A DNA stretch of 64,000 nt from Candidatus Celerinatantimonas neptuna. GTDB lineage: Bacteria; Pseudomonadota; Gammaproteobacteria; Enterobacterales; Celerinatantimonadaceae. The number at the start of each line of letters is the position of its first letter. The stretch's first letter is position 1. The notes below the pieces were generated by a model. That model searched no databases, was not told the DNA's origin, and was given only the letters and a program-made list of their open reading frames with translations. Where the stretch lies: contig OU461276.1 of NCBI GenBank assembly GCA_911810475.1, forward strand, positions 489,501 through 553,500, read 5' to 3'. Made by a program: the position numbers and the translations under genes. Below are positions 12,518 to 23,019 of the stretch, piece after piece.

Positions 12518-13474
12518 ATGCACCGGCTTTCACATTTTGTACAGTGTTTCTCTCACAGAGCAAAAGCTCTCATCTTAATTACAATTTTTGCGATTGTGTC
12601 ACCGCCAACACTTGCAAAATTTATTGCTGTATCTGGAAATAAAGCAGACACCTTTCAAAACATCATTATTGGCAGCGTAGAAAAAACAGCCGGTCAATAC
12701 GGTGATGATACTTACATCGACATACCTAATGGCAACTTTACACACCAACTTGCACAGGTTAAACAATTTGCTAAAGTCGGTGCTGACGCAATCATTATTA
12801 TTTCAACCAGTAATGATCCACGAAAAACGAAACAATTAATTAATGCTGCTAAAAATATCCCCATTGTTTTTATCAACCAAGAACCCTTTCCAAATCTGAA
12901 GCAACTACCACCGGGAACCATTTATGTTGGCTCAAATGAGAAAGAATCAGGAACGATGCAAATGGAAGAACTCGCCAAATTAGCTCACTATAAAGGCAAA
13001 GTTGCCTTGCTGACGGGAGTTCCCAGCAACAGTGCTGCAATAATGAGAACCCAAGATGTCAAAGACGTCCTGGCCAAATATCCGAATATGTCTCTGGTTG
13101 CAACAGCTGTTGCCAACTGGAGCCGCAATGAAGCTTATAAAATCACTAAGAAATGGCTCAAAAATAAACTCGATTTCAATATATTAGTCGCCAATAACGA
13201 TGAAATGATTATTGGCGCCATATTAGCAATGCAAGATGCAGGGGTCGATCCAAAGAGCTATTTAACAGGTGGTATTGATGCGACACAAGATGCACTTCGA
13301 GAAATGGAAAAAGGTAATCTTGACGTAACCGTCTTGCAAGATGCAATAGGTCAAGGAGAACAAGCTGTCAAAATCAGCTATCGATTAATGCAAAATCAAA
13401 ACGAACAATCAACTTATTGGATCCCATTCAGATTAGTAACACTAACTAACTATCAACAATACCTGATCAAATAG
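12518..13474 (+). CDS. Periplasmic sugar-binding protein (Peripla_BP_4, RbsB-like)
   Basis: 318 residues. A signal peptide ends around PPTLA. The rest is a two-lobed periplasmic binding protein fold of the ribose/galactose-binding type: HQLAQVKQFAKVGADAIIII, IPIVFINQEP, GKVALLTGVPSNSAA, FNILVANNDEMIIGAILAMQDAG and YLTGGIDATQDAL. It should bind a sugar or similar small ligand. There is no ABC permease or ATPase beside it. Instead a chemoreceptor pseudogene begins 25 bp downstream, which suggests the pair once served sugar chemotaxis. GGAG lies eight bases before the start. It diverges from the bgl operon. The ligand cannot be told from the sequence. Confidence 0.82.
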   Translation: MHRLSHFVQCFSHRAKALILITIFAIVSPPTLAKFIAVSGNKADTFQNIIIGSVEKTAGQYGDDTYIDIPNGNFTHQLAQVKQFAKVGADAIIIISTSNDPRKTKQLINAAKNIPIVFINQEPFPNLKQLPPGTIYVGSNEKESGTMQMEELAKLAHYKGKVALLTGVPSNSAAIMRTQDVKDVLAKYPNMSLVATAVANWSRNEAYKITKKWLKNKLDFNILVANNDEMIIGAILAMQDAGVDPKSYLTGGIDATQDALREMEKGNLDVTVLQDAIGQGEQAVKISYRLMQNQNEQSTYWIPFRLVTLTNYQQYLIK

Positions 13475-13499
13475 AAACCGCTTTAAAAGGGTATTGGAT

Positions 13500-14648
13500 A
13501 TGTCGCTTAGCCTGATTCAAAAAATTATCGGTGGATTTATAGTCTTGCTTCTGGCACTGCTTGATCTTGTATTTGTCAATTATAACTCCATAAATCAAAT
13601 CCAGAATAATTTAACTCACACCTGAAACATGTCTTTTATCACAAAAAGAAAATGCTATCAAAGTAGAAATTCTGCAACAAAATCAATATGTAATATCTCT
13701 ATTTAATGCACCTACGATTGTTGAAATAGATACTCTGAATCAAAAGATTAAACAAAGTAATCAGCAAGTCTTAAATATATTACTAAGGGTATCATCAAAC
13801 AGGATCAGATCTTAAATAGTAAAATTACGGCTATTCAATCAATAAGAAAAAACCACATGTGAATTGCAGAGAAACTTATAAAACTTCACCAAGAATCATT
13901 CATCCTGCATAACGATGACCCAGGGAAATATGCGAGTTCATTTTGACCAGTCTTCAATAGATGAATTCGGCCAACCAGGGATACCTGAACCATCTGATCG
14001 AACATTTAAGAAAAACTTTTATATCGTTAGTCAAAAGAGCAGAGCAACTTAGCGAAGTAGCTGATAACAATGCAAGCATCCACCACCACTTTGGAACTTA
14101 ACAACTATGGACAAAAAATCAATAGCATTATAAAAACAATTCAGGATATTGCCTAACAAACGAACCATCTGGCTTTAAACACAGCAATCGAAGCTGGCCG
14201 GGCTGGAAAACAAGGTCGCGGGTTCGCAATTGTTGCTGATGTAGTTCTCTCATTAGTCAGTCGTACAAAACAATCAACTGAAGAGATTCAAAACATGATT
14301 GAACTTATGCAAAAACTTATTCAGGCTGTTGTCGACATTATCAAAGTCAATGTCAGCAAAACAATCAAATATTAAAGTCTCAGAAAAGCGGAACAAGGGT
14401 TATATTTAATGAATGACTCAATCTGGTAAATCGTTGAAATGAACATTCAGATTGCTAGCGCAACAAAACAACAAAACAACAAAACAACAAAACAACAAAA
14501 CAACAAAACAACAAAAGATATTAGCGCGAATATTATTGATATTAGTGAATCAGACAGAACAGGGAGCTCTGGATAATGCAAAAAAAGCCAGTCACTAAGT
14601 GAACAGGCTTCTCATCAGAAACAATTAATAAGCAAGTTTCAGGTTTAA
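13500..14648 (+). pseudogene. Decayed methyl-accepting chemotaxis protein gene
   Basis: An ATG at 13500 with AAGG ahead starts an N-terminal membrane segment (QKIIGGFIVLLLALLDLVFV). A TGA follows at codon 42 (13623-13625). Further on, the frame contains IQDIA, a TAA, then [20 protein letters not shown] and [10 protein letters not shown], the hallmark of the MCP signalling hairpin (intact genes have [32 protein letters not shown]). The last part, SLSEQASHQKQLISKFQV then TAA at 14646-14648, matches MCP C-termini. Several stops and frame changes lie between. An 8-bp repeat array interrupts the position of the usual ASATEQQ motif. It was probably cotranscribed with the sugar-binding protein gene. 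Confidence 0.88.
14461..14516 (+). repeat. Seven perfect copies of an 8-bp tandem repeat
   Basis: CAACAAAA is repeated seven times without a mismatch inside the MCP pseudogene. It lies where the ancestral gene would encode a Thr-Lys-Gln-Gln stretch. Since 8 is not a multiple of 3, changes in copy number would shift the frame, as in phase-variable genes. The host gene is already broken elsewhere. Confidence 0.95.
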
Positions 14649-14666
14649 ACATCTGCTTTTTATAGA

Positions 14667-14702
14667 AGTGAAGCCTTTATTGTCGATTTTAAAGGCTTCA
14701 CT
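14667..14702. repeat. 13-bp perfect inverted repeat between the MCP pseudogene and RAYT
   Basis: Arms AGTGAAGCCTTTA (14667-14679) and TAAAGGCTTCACT (14690-14702) surround a 10-nt loop. It lies just downstream of both the MCP pseudogene and the RAYT gene, which converge here. A shared terminator is possible, though no T-run follows on either strand. A REP-like element linked to the RAYT is the alternative. Confidence 0.7.
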
Positions 14703-14723
14703 AATCCGGATTTAACACCTGAC

Positions 14724-15248
14724 TCACTCACCAAATTCACCGTCAATATTTTCATCAATATACCAGTCTGCTGGTAAAACTCCTTCCTCAACGTATTGAT
14801 GAAAGCTTGAATATCTCCAATCGATTGCCTGTTTGACTAACCCATGACGAATCGGGTCAGAATGCAAATAATCTATGTGCGACTGCCACTCTTGCGATGA
14901 GCTAATCTGATGCTGCCAGTAATTCAACTGCCAGACACTACGGGGATGATAAGGCGTAAAGCTACGAACAACGCCTAATGTTGCTAAATATTTCGCAAAA
15001 TTCTTCCGAAATGCCTGAATCAATATATCATGATGCTGACATCCTTTAGGAAACGTCAACATCAAGTGTAGATGATCAGGCAATACAACCATTCCCTGAA
15101 TAATTCCAGGATATCGACACAGAGCATCACTCAGAGACTTTTCCAATAAACCAACATATTGAAGAAAATAATCGTGCTGGCTGCTAGACTGTTTGAGTGT
15201 GAAGAAATAACATCCATTGGATTGAAAGGTTCGTCTATACGAATCCAT
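14724..15248 (-). CDS. REP-associated tyrosine transposase (RAYT, Y1/HUH family)
   Basis: 174 residues. It starts with YRRTFQSNGCYFFTL. The HUH metal site is PDHLHLML, followed by WQLNYWQHQI, the Tyr-containing HIDYLHSDPIRHGLV and the RAYT C-terminal WRYSSFHQYVEEG. These proteins are IS200/IS605-related single-strand endonucleases linked to REP/BIME repeats and usually present as single chromosomal copies. No terminal repeats of an insertion sequence are visible around it. A 13-bp inverted repeat lies 22 bp beyond its 3' end and could be a REP-like partner. It looks intact. Confidence 0.9.
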   Translation of the reverse strand: MDSYRRTFQSNGCYFFTLKQSSSQHDYFLQYVGLLEKSLSDALCRYPGIIQGMVVLPDHLHLMLTFPKGCQHHDILIQAFRKNFAKYLATLGVVRSFTPYHPRSVWQLNYWQHQISSSQEWQSHIDYLHSDPIRHGLVKQAIDWRYSSFHQYVEEGVLPADWYIDENIDGEFGE

Positions 15249-15828
15249 AGATATCCTTATTATCGGTCTAACACAAACCCATTTATTTAACCATTTTGTT
15301 AATATTAATCAATAGCCTTACTGCAATGACTTCATTTTTACTAATGATTCATTGTATTCTTAGCTACTTAACCTCAACTTTGGATAGAAAAGTTTTGCTG
15401 ACAAAGATTAAACTCTGTTTCAGCATTAAATCAGCTATTACAAGCCAACTCTGAACCCGAACTTAAATCACACATCGACGTATGCCAAATGCAAGATAGA
15501 TAAATAGTGATTAAATTGTGACTTCTTATCCAAACCTAAAATTGCTTAATACAAATGAGACGAATAAAATTGTAAGCTTACTGATAAAAAAGATTAATTC
15601 AAATGGATTATTCAATAAATCTAAGAAGATATATATTACTTAAGGAAGATCAAATTACAGGATAAATCTTTACATGAAGATTTATGACAATAGAACAGTC
15701 TGTAATTAATTCTATATTCACTGATTTAGCCTGTAAACGTATCTGTATTGTAAAAGTACGGTGTGCTAATACTACCCTCACAGGAATAACACTGGTATGC
15801 TGACCAAAACGATGAAGTAGATATAATT
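15249..15828. other. 580-bp intergenic region, no convincing gene
   Basis: AT-rich spacer between the divergent RAYT and yffB genes. A short open stretch around 15,400-15,504 on the plus strand reads like protein (SALNQLLQAN, then SEPELKSH) but has no start and is closed by stops on both sides, so it may be a remnant of a lost gene. The right end must hold the yffB-dapE promoter; no strong -35/-10 pair at good spacing was found. Confidence 0.5.
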
Positions 15829-16197
15829 ATGCCTCAATCCAACGTTATTATTTATGGTATTTCTAACTGCGATACGATCAAAAAAGCATGTCGCTGGTTA
15901 GATGAACAACAGATTAACTATCAGTTACATGATTACCGAAAAAATGGCTTGACTCAGACAATGCTTGAAGAGTTCGAATGCCAACTTGGATGGGAAAAGC
16001 TATTAAATAAGAGAAGTACCACCTATCGGCAACTCGATGAAACACAAAAAGAAGCGCTCAACCGTCAGAATGTACTGAACTTACTTGAAAAGTATCCGAC
16101 TTTAATCAAACGCCCACTGTTAGTCTTTAAAGACCATTATCTGATCGGTTTTAAGCCCGAATTATACCACCAATTCTTCTCCCAATTTCAATCTTAA
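15829..16197 (+). CDS. yffB: ArsC/Spx-family protein YffB
   Basis: 122 residues with a thioredoxin-like ArsC fold. It starts VIIYGISNCDTIKKACRWL, with a single Cys in the redox position (CDTIKKA, no CxxC), and ends in IKRPLLVF and LIGFKPELY. The RP motif and Cys match the YffB branch, which lies next to dapE in many gammaproteobacteria. Its cellular role is uncertain; true arsenate reductase activity is not implied. It is the first gene of a four-gene string, and dapE starts 12 bp after its stop. Confidence 0.88.
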   Translation: MPQSNVIIYGISNCDTIKKACRWLDEQQINYQLHDYRKNGLTQTMLEEFECQLGWEKLLNKRSTTYRQLDETQKEALNRQNVLNLLEKYPTLIKRPLLVFKDHYLIGFKPELYHQFFSQFQS

Positions 16198-18010
<1,813 letters not shown>

Positions 18011-18014
<4 letters not shown>

Positions 18015-18727
18015 GTACACTTTACCAATCGTTGACTATTATTTTACCACTCATCTGCGCCTTTAGTTTCTTGCTGATGATGTTAGTTCTCATCAAAGGT
18101 GAATTATGTCATGGGCAACGCAGTCGGTTATCACAGCAATTTGTCACACTTTGGAGTTTTGCATCTCTTGCTCTGGTTAGTGCTATCTCATCAAAAACAC
18201 TACCACTAATCGCCACAATCACTTTATCGCTAACAATTATCACTGGTTGGTGGTTAAGCTACAGGCAGTTTCAGTTAAAAATTAAACATTCTGTGAAATG
18301 CTCAGCCTGGTGGTATCCTGGCATACCTTTACTTATAACAGCTGTCATCCTTACCATTCGACACCCTTACACCCTGCTTGCCAGTTGCTTGGCATCTGTT
18401 GTTATCACACATTGGTTGATGGTCAAAGCAGAACATCAGTTAAAAACATTTAATCGCCTCCTTCCATTCATAGGTATAATCCTATTCGCATTACTGGTAG
18501 GATTACACACATTGCAGATTTGGCTCTATGGTAGTGGACCTTTACCCAATCATTTAACCCACACGTTTATCTACATGATTGCATTTGCACTCACTGGACT
18601 ATTCATGTGGCTGCTTCCGCTTCTACGCAATATGGATCCAATCGCAGGCCAGCTGGCTGCTGCAAGTTTATGCTTCGTCATTGTTGCGATCAAAGTCACT
18701 GAATTACAGTTTTTATTACATCATTGA
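18011..18727 (+). CDS. Multi-pass inner-membrane protein of unknown function
   Basis: 238 residues with about seven hydrophobic segments (first LTIILPLICAFSFLLMMLVLI, last LAAASLCFVIVAIKVTELQFLL). I do not recognise a named family. It overlaps the M15 peptidase gene by four bases (ATGA), so it is the last gene of the yffB-dapE-peptidase string. A role at the membrane related to cell-wall metabolism is a guess from context only. Confidence 0.7.
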
Positions 18728-18846
18728 ATGTCAAAATCAATAAGGTTTAATATTTATCAACAGATTAGAATCACCTTTAAGTTTTCATAATTACTTATCC
18801 TAATCAGTTGATTTTGAATCCGACATTCCTATACTGAGATATGATT

Positions 18847-19023
18847 ATGAAAATTTGGATCATTATCGCGATTATCGCTTTTTTCGTCGGCGTTTTTATT
18901 AATACAATCCAAGATATGTGCCGTAGTACAGATATCTATGCCAAACGAAGGGCTAAAGAATTAGCACAATTAGAGGCAGAGTTAGAAAAAAAGAATAAAC
19001 AACGAACTAATAACCACTCATAG
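18847..19023 (+). CDS. Small single-pass membrane protein (DUF2897-like)
   Basis: 58 residues: one N-terminal membrane helix (IWIIIAIIAFFVGVFI) followed by a charged, coiled-coil-like tail (RRAKELAQLEAELEKKNKQ). The layout resembles the DUF2897 small membrane proteins of Vibrio and Shewanella, but the match is by shape rather than motif. ATG at 18847 is preferred over 18841 because GAG lies about eight bases ahead. It sits 59 bp before fur. Function unknown. Confidence 0.6.
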   Translation: MKIWIIIAIIAFFVGVFINTIQDMCRSTDIYAKRRAKELAQLEAELEKKNKQRTNNHS

Positions 19024-19082
19024 TTCATCTAAAAAATATAATATAAACACTTAATAGTAACCAGATCACCGAGAAAGCATTC

Positions 19083-19505
19083 ATGTCCGATACAGAATCG
19101 TTACTCAAACAGGCGGGACTTAAAATTACAATGCCCCGAATCAAGATCCTCAGTACGTTAGAAAAAGCTGAACCACGTCATATAAGCGCAGAAGAACTCT
19201 ACAGACAACTCCATGATGAAGGTGAGAATTTAGGGCTGGCAACTGTATATCGTGTCCTCAATCAGTTTCACGAAGTTGGTCTTGTTTCAAGACACAATTT
19301 TGAAGGAAACAGTGCCATTTTCGAGAGAACGCATCGACGTCACGATCATATTATCTGTCAAAAATGTGGGCATATTATCGAATTTGATGACCCTATCATT
19401 AATCAGCGTCTAGAAGATATTGCCGCAAAACACCACCTGAAACTGGCAACCAAAGAGTTATGTCTTTACGGAATTTGCCATTGTGATCAATCGGATGAAA
19501 CATAA
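19083..19505 (+). CDS. fur: Ferric uptake regulator Fur
   Basis: 140 residues. The N-terminal winged helix (LLKQAGLKITMPRIKIL, AEELYRQLHDEGENLGLATVYRVLNQF) carries the TVYRVL recognition helix typical of Fur. The metal-binding dimer domain holds the HRRHDHIICQKCGHIIEFDD region and a C-terminal cysteine pair (YGICHCD). It represses iron uptake genes when Fe2+ is plentiful. RHNFEG, the mark of true Fur rather than Zur or PerR, is present. The C-terminus lacks the His-rich tail of E. coli Fur. No obvious Fur box was found upstream. Confidence 0.95.
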   Translation: MSDTESLLKQAGLKITMPRIKILSTLEKAEPRHISAEELYRQLHDEGENLGLATVYRVLNQFHEVGLVSRHNFEGNSAIFERTHRRHDHIICQKCGHIIEFDDPIINQRLEDIAAKHHLKLATKELCLYGICHCDQSDET

Positions 19506-19632
19506 TCACACAGCATGAAACAGGGATGTATCTTCACAAACTGACCTCACCGTTACCACATTCTTATCGCCATTAAGTAAAAATAAAAAACTTTCTTAAT
19601 CAAGATGTTAAAAATTTTTCAATGAACGTCAG

Positions 19633-19661
19633 TTGTCTTTTACAGACAATCTCTGTATATT
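19633..19661 (+). promoter_or_regulatory. Sigma-70-type promoter of the MarR-emrAB operon
   Basis: TTGTCT at 19633-19638 and TATATT at 19656-19661 are separated by exactly 17 bp. The -35 box is also half of a dyad TTGTCT-N5-AGACAA (19633-19649), which could be a second regulator site. The expected start point falls just before the operator palindrome at 19676. Confidence 0.65.
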
Positions 19662-19675
19662 TATTTAATATATAA

Positions 19676-19687
19676 TTGCCTAGGCAA
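19676..19687. promoter_or_regulatory. Palindromic operator TTGCCTAGGCAA before the MarR gene
   Basis: A perfect 12-bp palindrome placed about 15 bp after the -10 box and 8 bp before the MarR-family start codon. MarR-family repressors bind such dyads in their own promoters. Autorepression of the efflux operon, relieved by a toxic ligand, is inferred. Confidence 0.65.
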
Positions 19688-19695
19688 ATATTGAC

Positions 19696-20169
19696 ATGAC
19701 ATATTTTAAACTAACCTCATTAACTGATGGTTCATTGATGACAATAGGTCACCTGATCCATCTGCTCAATCAACTCAAAGATAAAGTCCTATCGGATCAT
19801 TTAACACCGCTGGATATTACAGCACAGCAATTCAAAGTATTACTGCTGCTGAACCGGGATGATGAATTTAATACCTGCAAAAAACTCAGTCAGCGCTTAT
19901 GTATTGACGCAGGGGCCATAACTCGCATGGTTGACAGACTTGAAAAAAAAGGACTCATCAAACGCACACGAGATAAAACCGACCGAAGATGTGTCTCACT
20001 TGAACTTACTGATAATGGCCAGAATCTCTGTGAGCAATTTCCACCACTGATCGTTGATGCATTAAATGAACTAACACAAGGTTTAAGTAACGACGAAATA
20101 CAACAACTAGAAATGTTGATAACTAAAGTACTGGCCACGAACGGTGTGACAAACGGTGTTTTTTCTTAA
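19696..20169 (+). CDS. MarR-family repressor of the emrAB operon
   Basis: 157 residues. The MarR winged helix is visible: LDITAQQFKVLLLLNRDDEFNTCKK in part, then IDAGAITRMVDRLEKKGLI (recognition helix) and the wing TRDKTDRRCVSLELTDNG, with the family's DxRxxxxxLT signature. It lies directly upstream of emrA and emrB and should repress them, playing the part of EmrR/MprA, though it is not a close EmrR look-alike at the N-terminus. A second in-frame ATG at 19738 exists, and neither has a strong Shine-Dalgarno sequence. The first was kept because it gives the usual helix before the DNA-binding domain. Confidence 0.88.
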   Translation: MTYFKLTSLTDGSLMTIGHLIHLLNQLKDKVLSDHLTPLDITAQQFKVLLLLNRDDEFNTCKKLSQRLCIDAGAITRMVDRLEKKGLIKRTRDKTDRRCVSLELTDNGQNLCEQFPPLIVDALNELTQGLSNDEIQQLEMLITKVLATNGVTNGVFS

Positions 20170-20236
20170 AAACATATTAATCCCGTCTCACAATTCATAT
20201 CGATTTACTACTAACAGTTTTGACTCATAAAACATT

Positions 20237-21469
20237 ATGGATAATCAAGATAAAATAAATGACCCTAAACAGGTCAAACATGTCTCCAATCAAACTCGAA
20301 AACGCAAACGATTGATGTTCACACTCCTTATTTGCGTTTTAGTTGTTTTAGCCGCAGGTTTTGGCTACTACGAACTCTATGGCAAATTTTACGAATCAAC
20401 AGATGATGCCTACGTTCAAGGTAACCTCATCTCGGTCTCTCCTAAAATCGGAGGAACCGTTACCAGGGTTTACGTTGAAGATGGGGACTATGTCAAACAA
20501 GGGCAAACTCTTGTTACACTCGATCCCAATGGAACCCAAATCGCACTTGATAGCGCCAAAGCCAATCTTGCTTCAGTCGTCAGACAAACCCGTGGACTTT
20601 ATAACGATGTCGATAATTATCAGGCTCAGGTCAAAATAAAAGAGGTTAATTACAGTCAGGCCTTATCGGATTACAATCGCCGTCAAAGACTTGCTAAAAA
20701 AGGCGTTATTTCTGTTGAAGAAGTCACCCATTATCGGGATGCTCTGGCTTCCGCTAAAAATGCATTGATGTCAGCAAAACAAGCCTTAAAAGCAAAACTG
20801 GCATTAACCGATGGTGTATCCGTTGCCAACCATCCAGCAATTAAGAGCGCCATCGCAACTTTACAACACGCCTATTTAGATCGGCTGTATACAACAATAA
20901 AATCACCCGTCTCAGGTTATATAGCCAAACGTAGTGTGCAAGTTGGAGAACAAGTCAGTACTGCAAGTGCATTATTAGTTGTCGTGCCACTCAACCAGGT
21001 CTGGGTCGATGCCAACTTTAAAGAAAGCCAACTTAGTAATATGAGAATTGGACAACATGTTGACCTAACCTCTGACTTATATGGCGATGATGTCCATTAC
21101 CAAGGCCATATTGCAAGCTTGGGCATTGGAACTGGGAGCGCCTTCGCTTTACTACCCGCCCAAAACGCAACCGGAAACTGGATCAAAATTGTTCAACGAT
21201 TACCAGTACGAATTGCACTAGAGCATAAAAATTTAACTCAGCATCCACTACGAATTGGTTTATCAATGAATGTTACTGTTCACTTACGTGATCAGCAGGG
21301 AAACCTGCTAAATAACGCTCATATTACGAAACCGAGATTTACAACAGATATCTATAATCATCAATTAAAAATGGCACATAAACTCGCAACAAAAATTTTA
21401 ATTGCTAACGGAATTGATGCTAAACAAGCCGCAATAACAGTCAATGACGAGGCTCGTCATGACAAATGA
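20237..21469 (+). CDS. emrA: EmrA-like membrane fusion protein of an MFS efflux pump
   Basis: 410 residues of the HlyD/EmrA family. There is one N-terminal membrane helix (about residues 27-50), then the biotinyl-lipoyl-like half motif ESTDDAYVQGNLISVSPKIGGTV, a long coiled-coil hairpin (about 95-190), and the second half SPVSGYIAKRSVQVGEQVS with VVVPLNQVWVDANFKESQL. It bridges EmrB to an outer-membrane TolC-type channel. The C-terminus is extended compared with E. coli EmrA (390). It lies 67 bp after the MarR gene and overlaps emrB by 11 bases. Drug range unknown. Confidence 0.93.
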   Translation: MDNQDKINDPKQVKHVSNQTRKRKRLMFTLLICVLVVLAAGFGYYELYGKFYESTDDAYVQGNLISVSPKIGGTVTRVYVEDGDYVKQGQTLVTLDPNGTQIALDSAKANLASVVRQTRGLYNDVDNYQAQVKIKEVNYSQALSDYNRRQRLAKKGVISVEEVTHYRDALASAKNALMSAKQALKAKLALTDGVSVANHPAIKSAIATLQHAYLDRLYTTIKSPVSGYIAKRSVQVGEQVSTASALLVVVPLNQVWVDANFKESQLSNMRIGQHVDLTSDLYGDDVHYQGHIASLGIGTGSAFALLPAQNATGNWIKIVQRLPVRIALEHKNLTQHPLRIGLSMNVTVHLRDQQGNLLNNAHITKPRFTTDIYNHQLKMAHKLATKILIANGIDAKQAAITVNDEARHDK

Positions 21470-22964
21470 TCTGTTTCGCCCAAGAAACCTTGTGCTAGCA
21501 GCGATAGGGCTATGTCTTGCGACATTTATGCAAGTATTGGATTCAACGATTGCAAATGTGGCATTGCCAACTATCGCAGGGAGTATGGGGGTTTCATCCG
21601 ATCAAGGGAACTGGGTTATCACATCATTTGCTGTTTGTAATGCTATCGCACTTCCTCTGACAGGATGGGTTGCCCGAACCATTGGCGAAACAAAATTATT
21701 CATCGGATCAGTCATATTATTTGCGGCCACATCTTTTTTATGTGGCATTGCACAATCAATGTCCGAGTTAATCATATTTAGAGCCCTTCAAGGGTTCTTC
21801 TCAGGGCCACTATTTCCAATGGCACAAACCCTGATGATGGCGATTTTCCCAAGAGATAAGCGAACAGTTGCATTAGCTATTATCTCAATGGTGACCGTGG
21901 TTGCACCTATTGTAGGACCCATAACTGGGGGATGGATTACTGACAACTATTCATGGCGGTGGATATTTTATATCAATCTACCCATTGCCGTATTTGCTGC
22001 TATCTCTGTTTTCTCACAACTTAAAGATCGCCCCGAAGAAACCATCAAAACACCGATTGATTATATCGGGCTATCTTTTTTAGTTTTGGGTGTTGGAGCA
22101 CTGCAAATTATGCTGGATAAAGGCAATAATTTGGATTGGTTTTCATCACATTTTATAGTGGCACTCGCATCAATCGCAATTATTACCCTAACTGCATTTA
22201 TTATTTGGGAATTAACGGCAGAACACCCTATTGTCGATCTTAGCCTGTTCAAAGACCGAAATTTTACAGTAGGCACAATTGCACTGGTGTTTGGATATTC
22301 GGCATTTTTTGCAATTAACCTGATTCTGCCTCAATGGTTAGAAAATAACTTAGGATATACAGCGATCTGGGCTGGGTTAGCATCTGCGCCCATGGGAATC
22401 ATCCCACTATTCACCTCATCGTTGGTTGGTAAATATGCGCCTAAATTTGATATGCGAGTCCTCGTAACAAGCTCGTTTATCGTAATTAGTACATCCTGTT
22501 TTATACGAGCCAATTTCAATACTGATGTTGATTTTACATCCATTGCAATGGTTCAGGGCTATATGGGATTAGGCGTTGTTTTATTCTTCATGCCGCTCAC
22601 CACCATTTTGCTCTCTAACCTGGAAAATCATCAAATAGCGGATGGTTCGGGACTTGCCACTTTTTTACGGGTACTTGGAAGTAGTTTTGCATCCTCTCTA
22701 AGTATCTGGATTTGGGATCGTCGTGAAATATTCCACTACTCTCAACTGAACCAACATGTTAGTGAACATAATCCGATAGCCACTCATTATTTCAGTCAAT
22801 TAGGTGGTTTTACAGAAAAAGCTCTGACACAAGTTAAAGCCATTATTCAAAGCCAGTCTTTAATGATGTCGACTAACGACTACTTTACATTCCTTGGCTG
22901 GTTATTTGTCGGTTTACTTGCCATCATCTGGTTTACCAAACCCCCATTTTTCCGCGGTCATTAA
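21459..22964 (+). CDS. emrB: EmrB-like MFS drug transporter (DHA2, 14 membrane segments)
   Basis: 501 residues. The DHA2-family motif LDSTIANVALPTIAG is in the first helix, with GNWVITSF, RALQGFFSGPLFP, and MVTVVAPIVGPITGGWITDNYSWRW in parts; the WRWIFYINLPI element is typical of EmrB/QacA. It exports hydrophobic toxins with proton counterflow, together with EmrA. The frame is open from 21444, but the ATG at 21459 has GAGG six bases ahead and matches EmrB starts, so it was chosen. It overlaps the emrA stop by 11 bases. A hairpin terminator follows. Confidence 0.94.
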   Translation: MTNDLFRPRNLVLAAIGLCLATFMQVLDSTIANVALPTIAGSMGVSSDQGNWVITSFAVCNAIALPLTGWVARTIGETKLFIGSVILFAATSFLCGIAQSMSELIIFRALQGFFSGPLFPMAQTLMMAIFPRDKRTVALAIISMVTVVAPIVGPITGGWITDNYSWRWIFYINLPIAVFAAISVFSQLKDRPEETIKTPIDYIGLSFLVLGVGALQIMLDKGNNLDWFSSHFIVALASIAIITLTAFIIWELTAEHPIVDLSLFKDRNFTVGTIALVFGYSAFFAINLILPQWLENNLGYTAIWAGLASAPMGIIPLFTSSLVGKYAPKFDMRVLVTSSFIVISTSCFIRANFNTDVDFTSIAMVQGYMGLGVVLFFMPLTTILLSNLENHQIADGSGLATFLRVLGSSFASSLSIWIWDRREIFHYSQLNQHVSEHNPIATHYFSQLGGFTEKALTQVKAIIQSQSLMMSTNDYFTFLGWLFVGLLAIIWFTKPPFFRGH

Positions 22965-22966
22965 AC

Positions 22967-22995
22967 AAGTAAGCCGGGCAACACCCGGCTTACTT
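22967..22995. terminator. Bidirectional hairpin between emrB and yjbH
   Basis: Perfect 12-bp arms AAGTAAGCCGGG and CCCGGCTTACTT with a 5-nt loop, lying between the convergent emrB and yjbH genes. T-runs are weak on both sides, but the GC-rich stem and the position indicate a shared terminator. Confidence 0.8.
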
Positions 22996-23019
22996 CGACA
23001 AAATAAATGAGAAAATCAC

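Noticed and set aside
14461-14516. CRISPR-like array
   Set aside because: The repeat unit is 8 bp with no spacers; it is a microsatellite.
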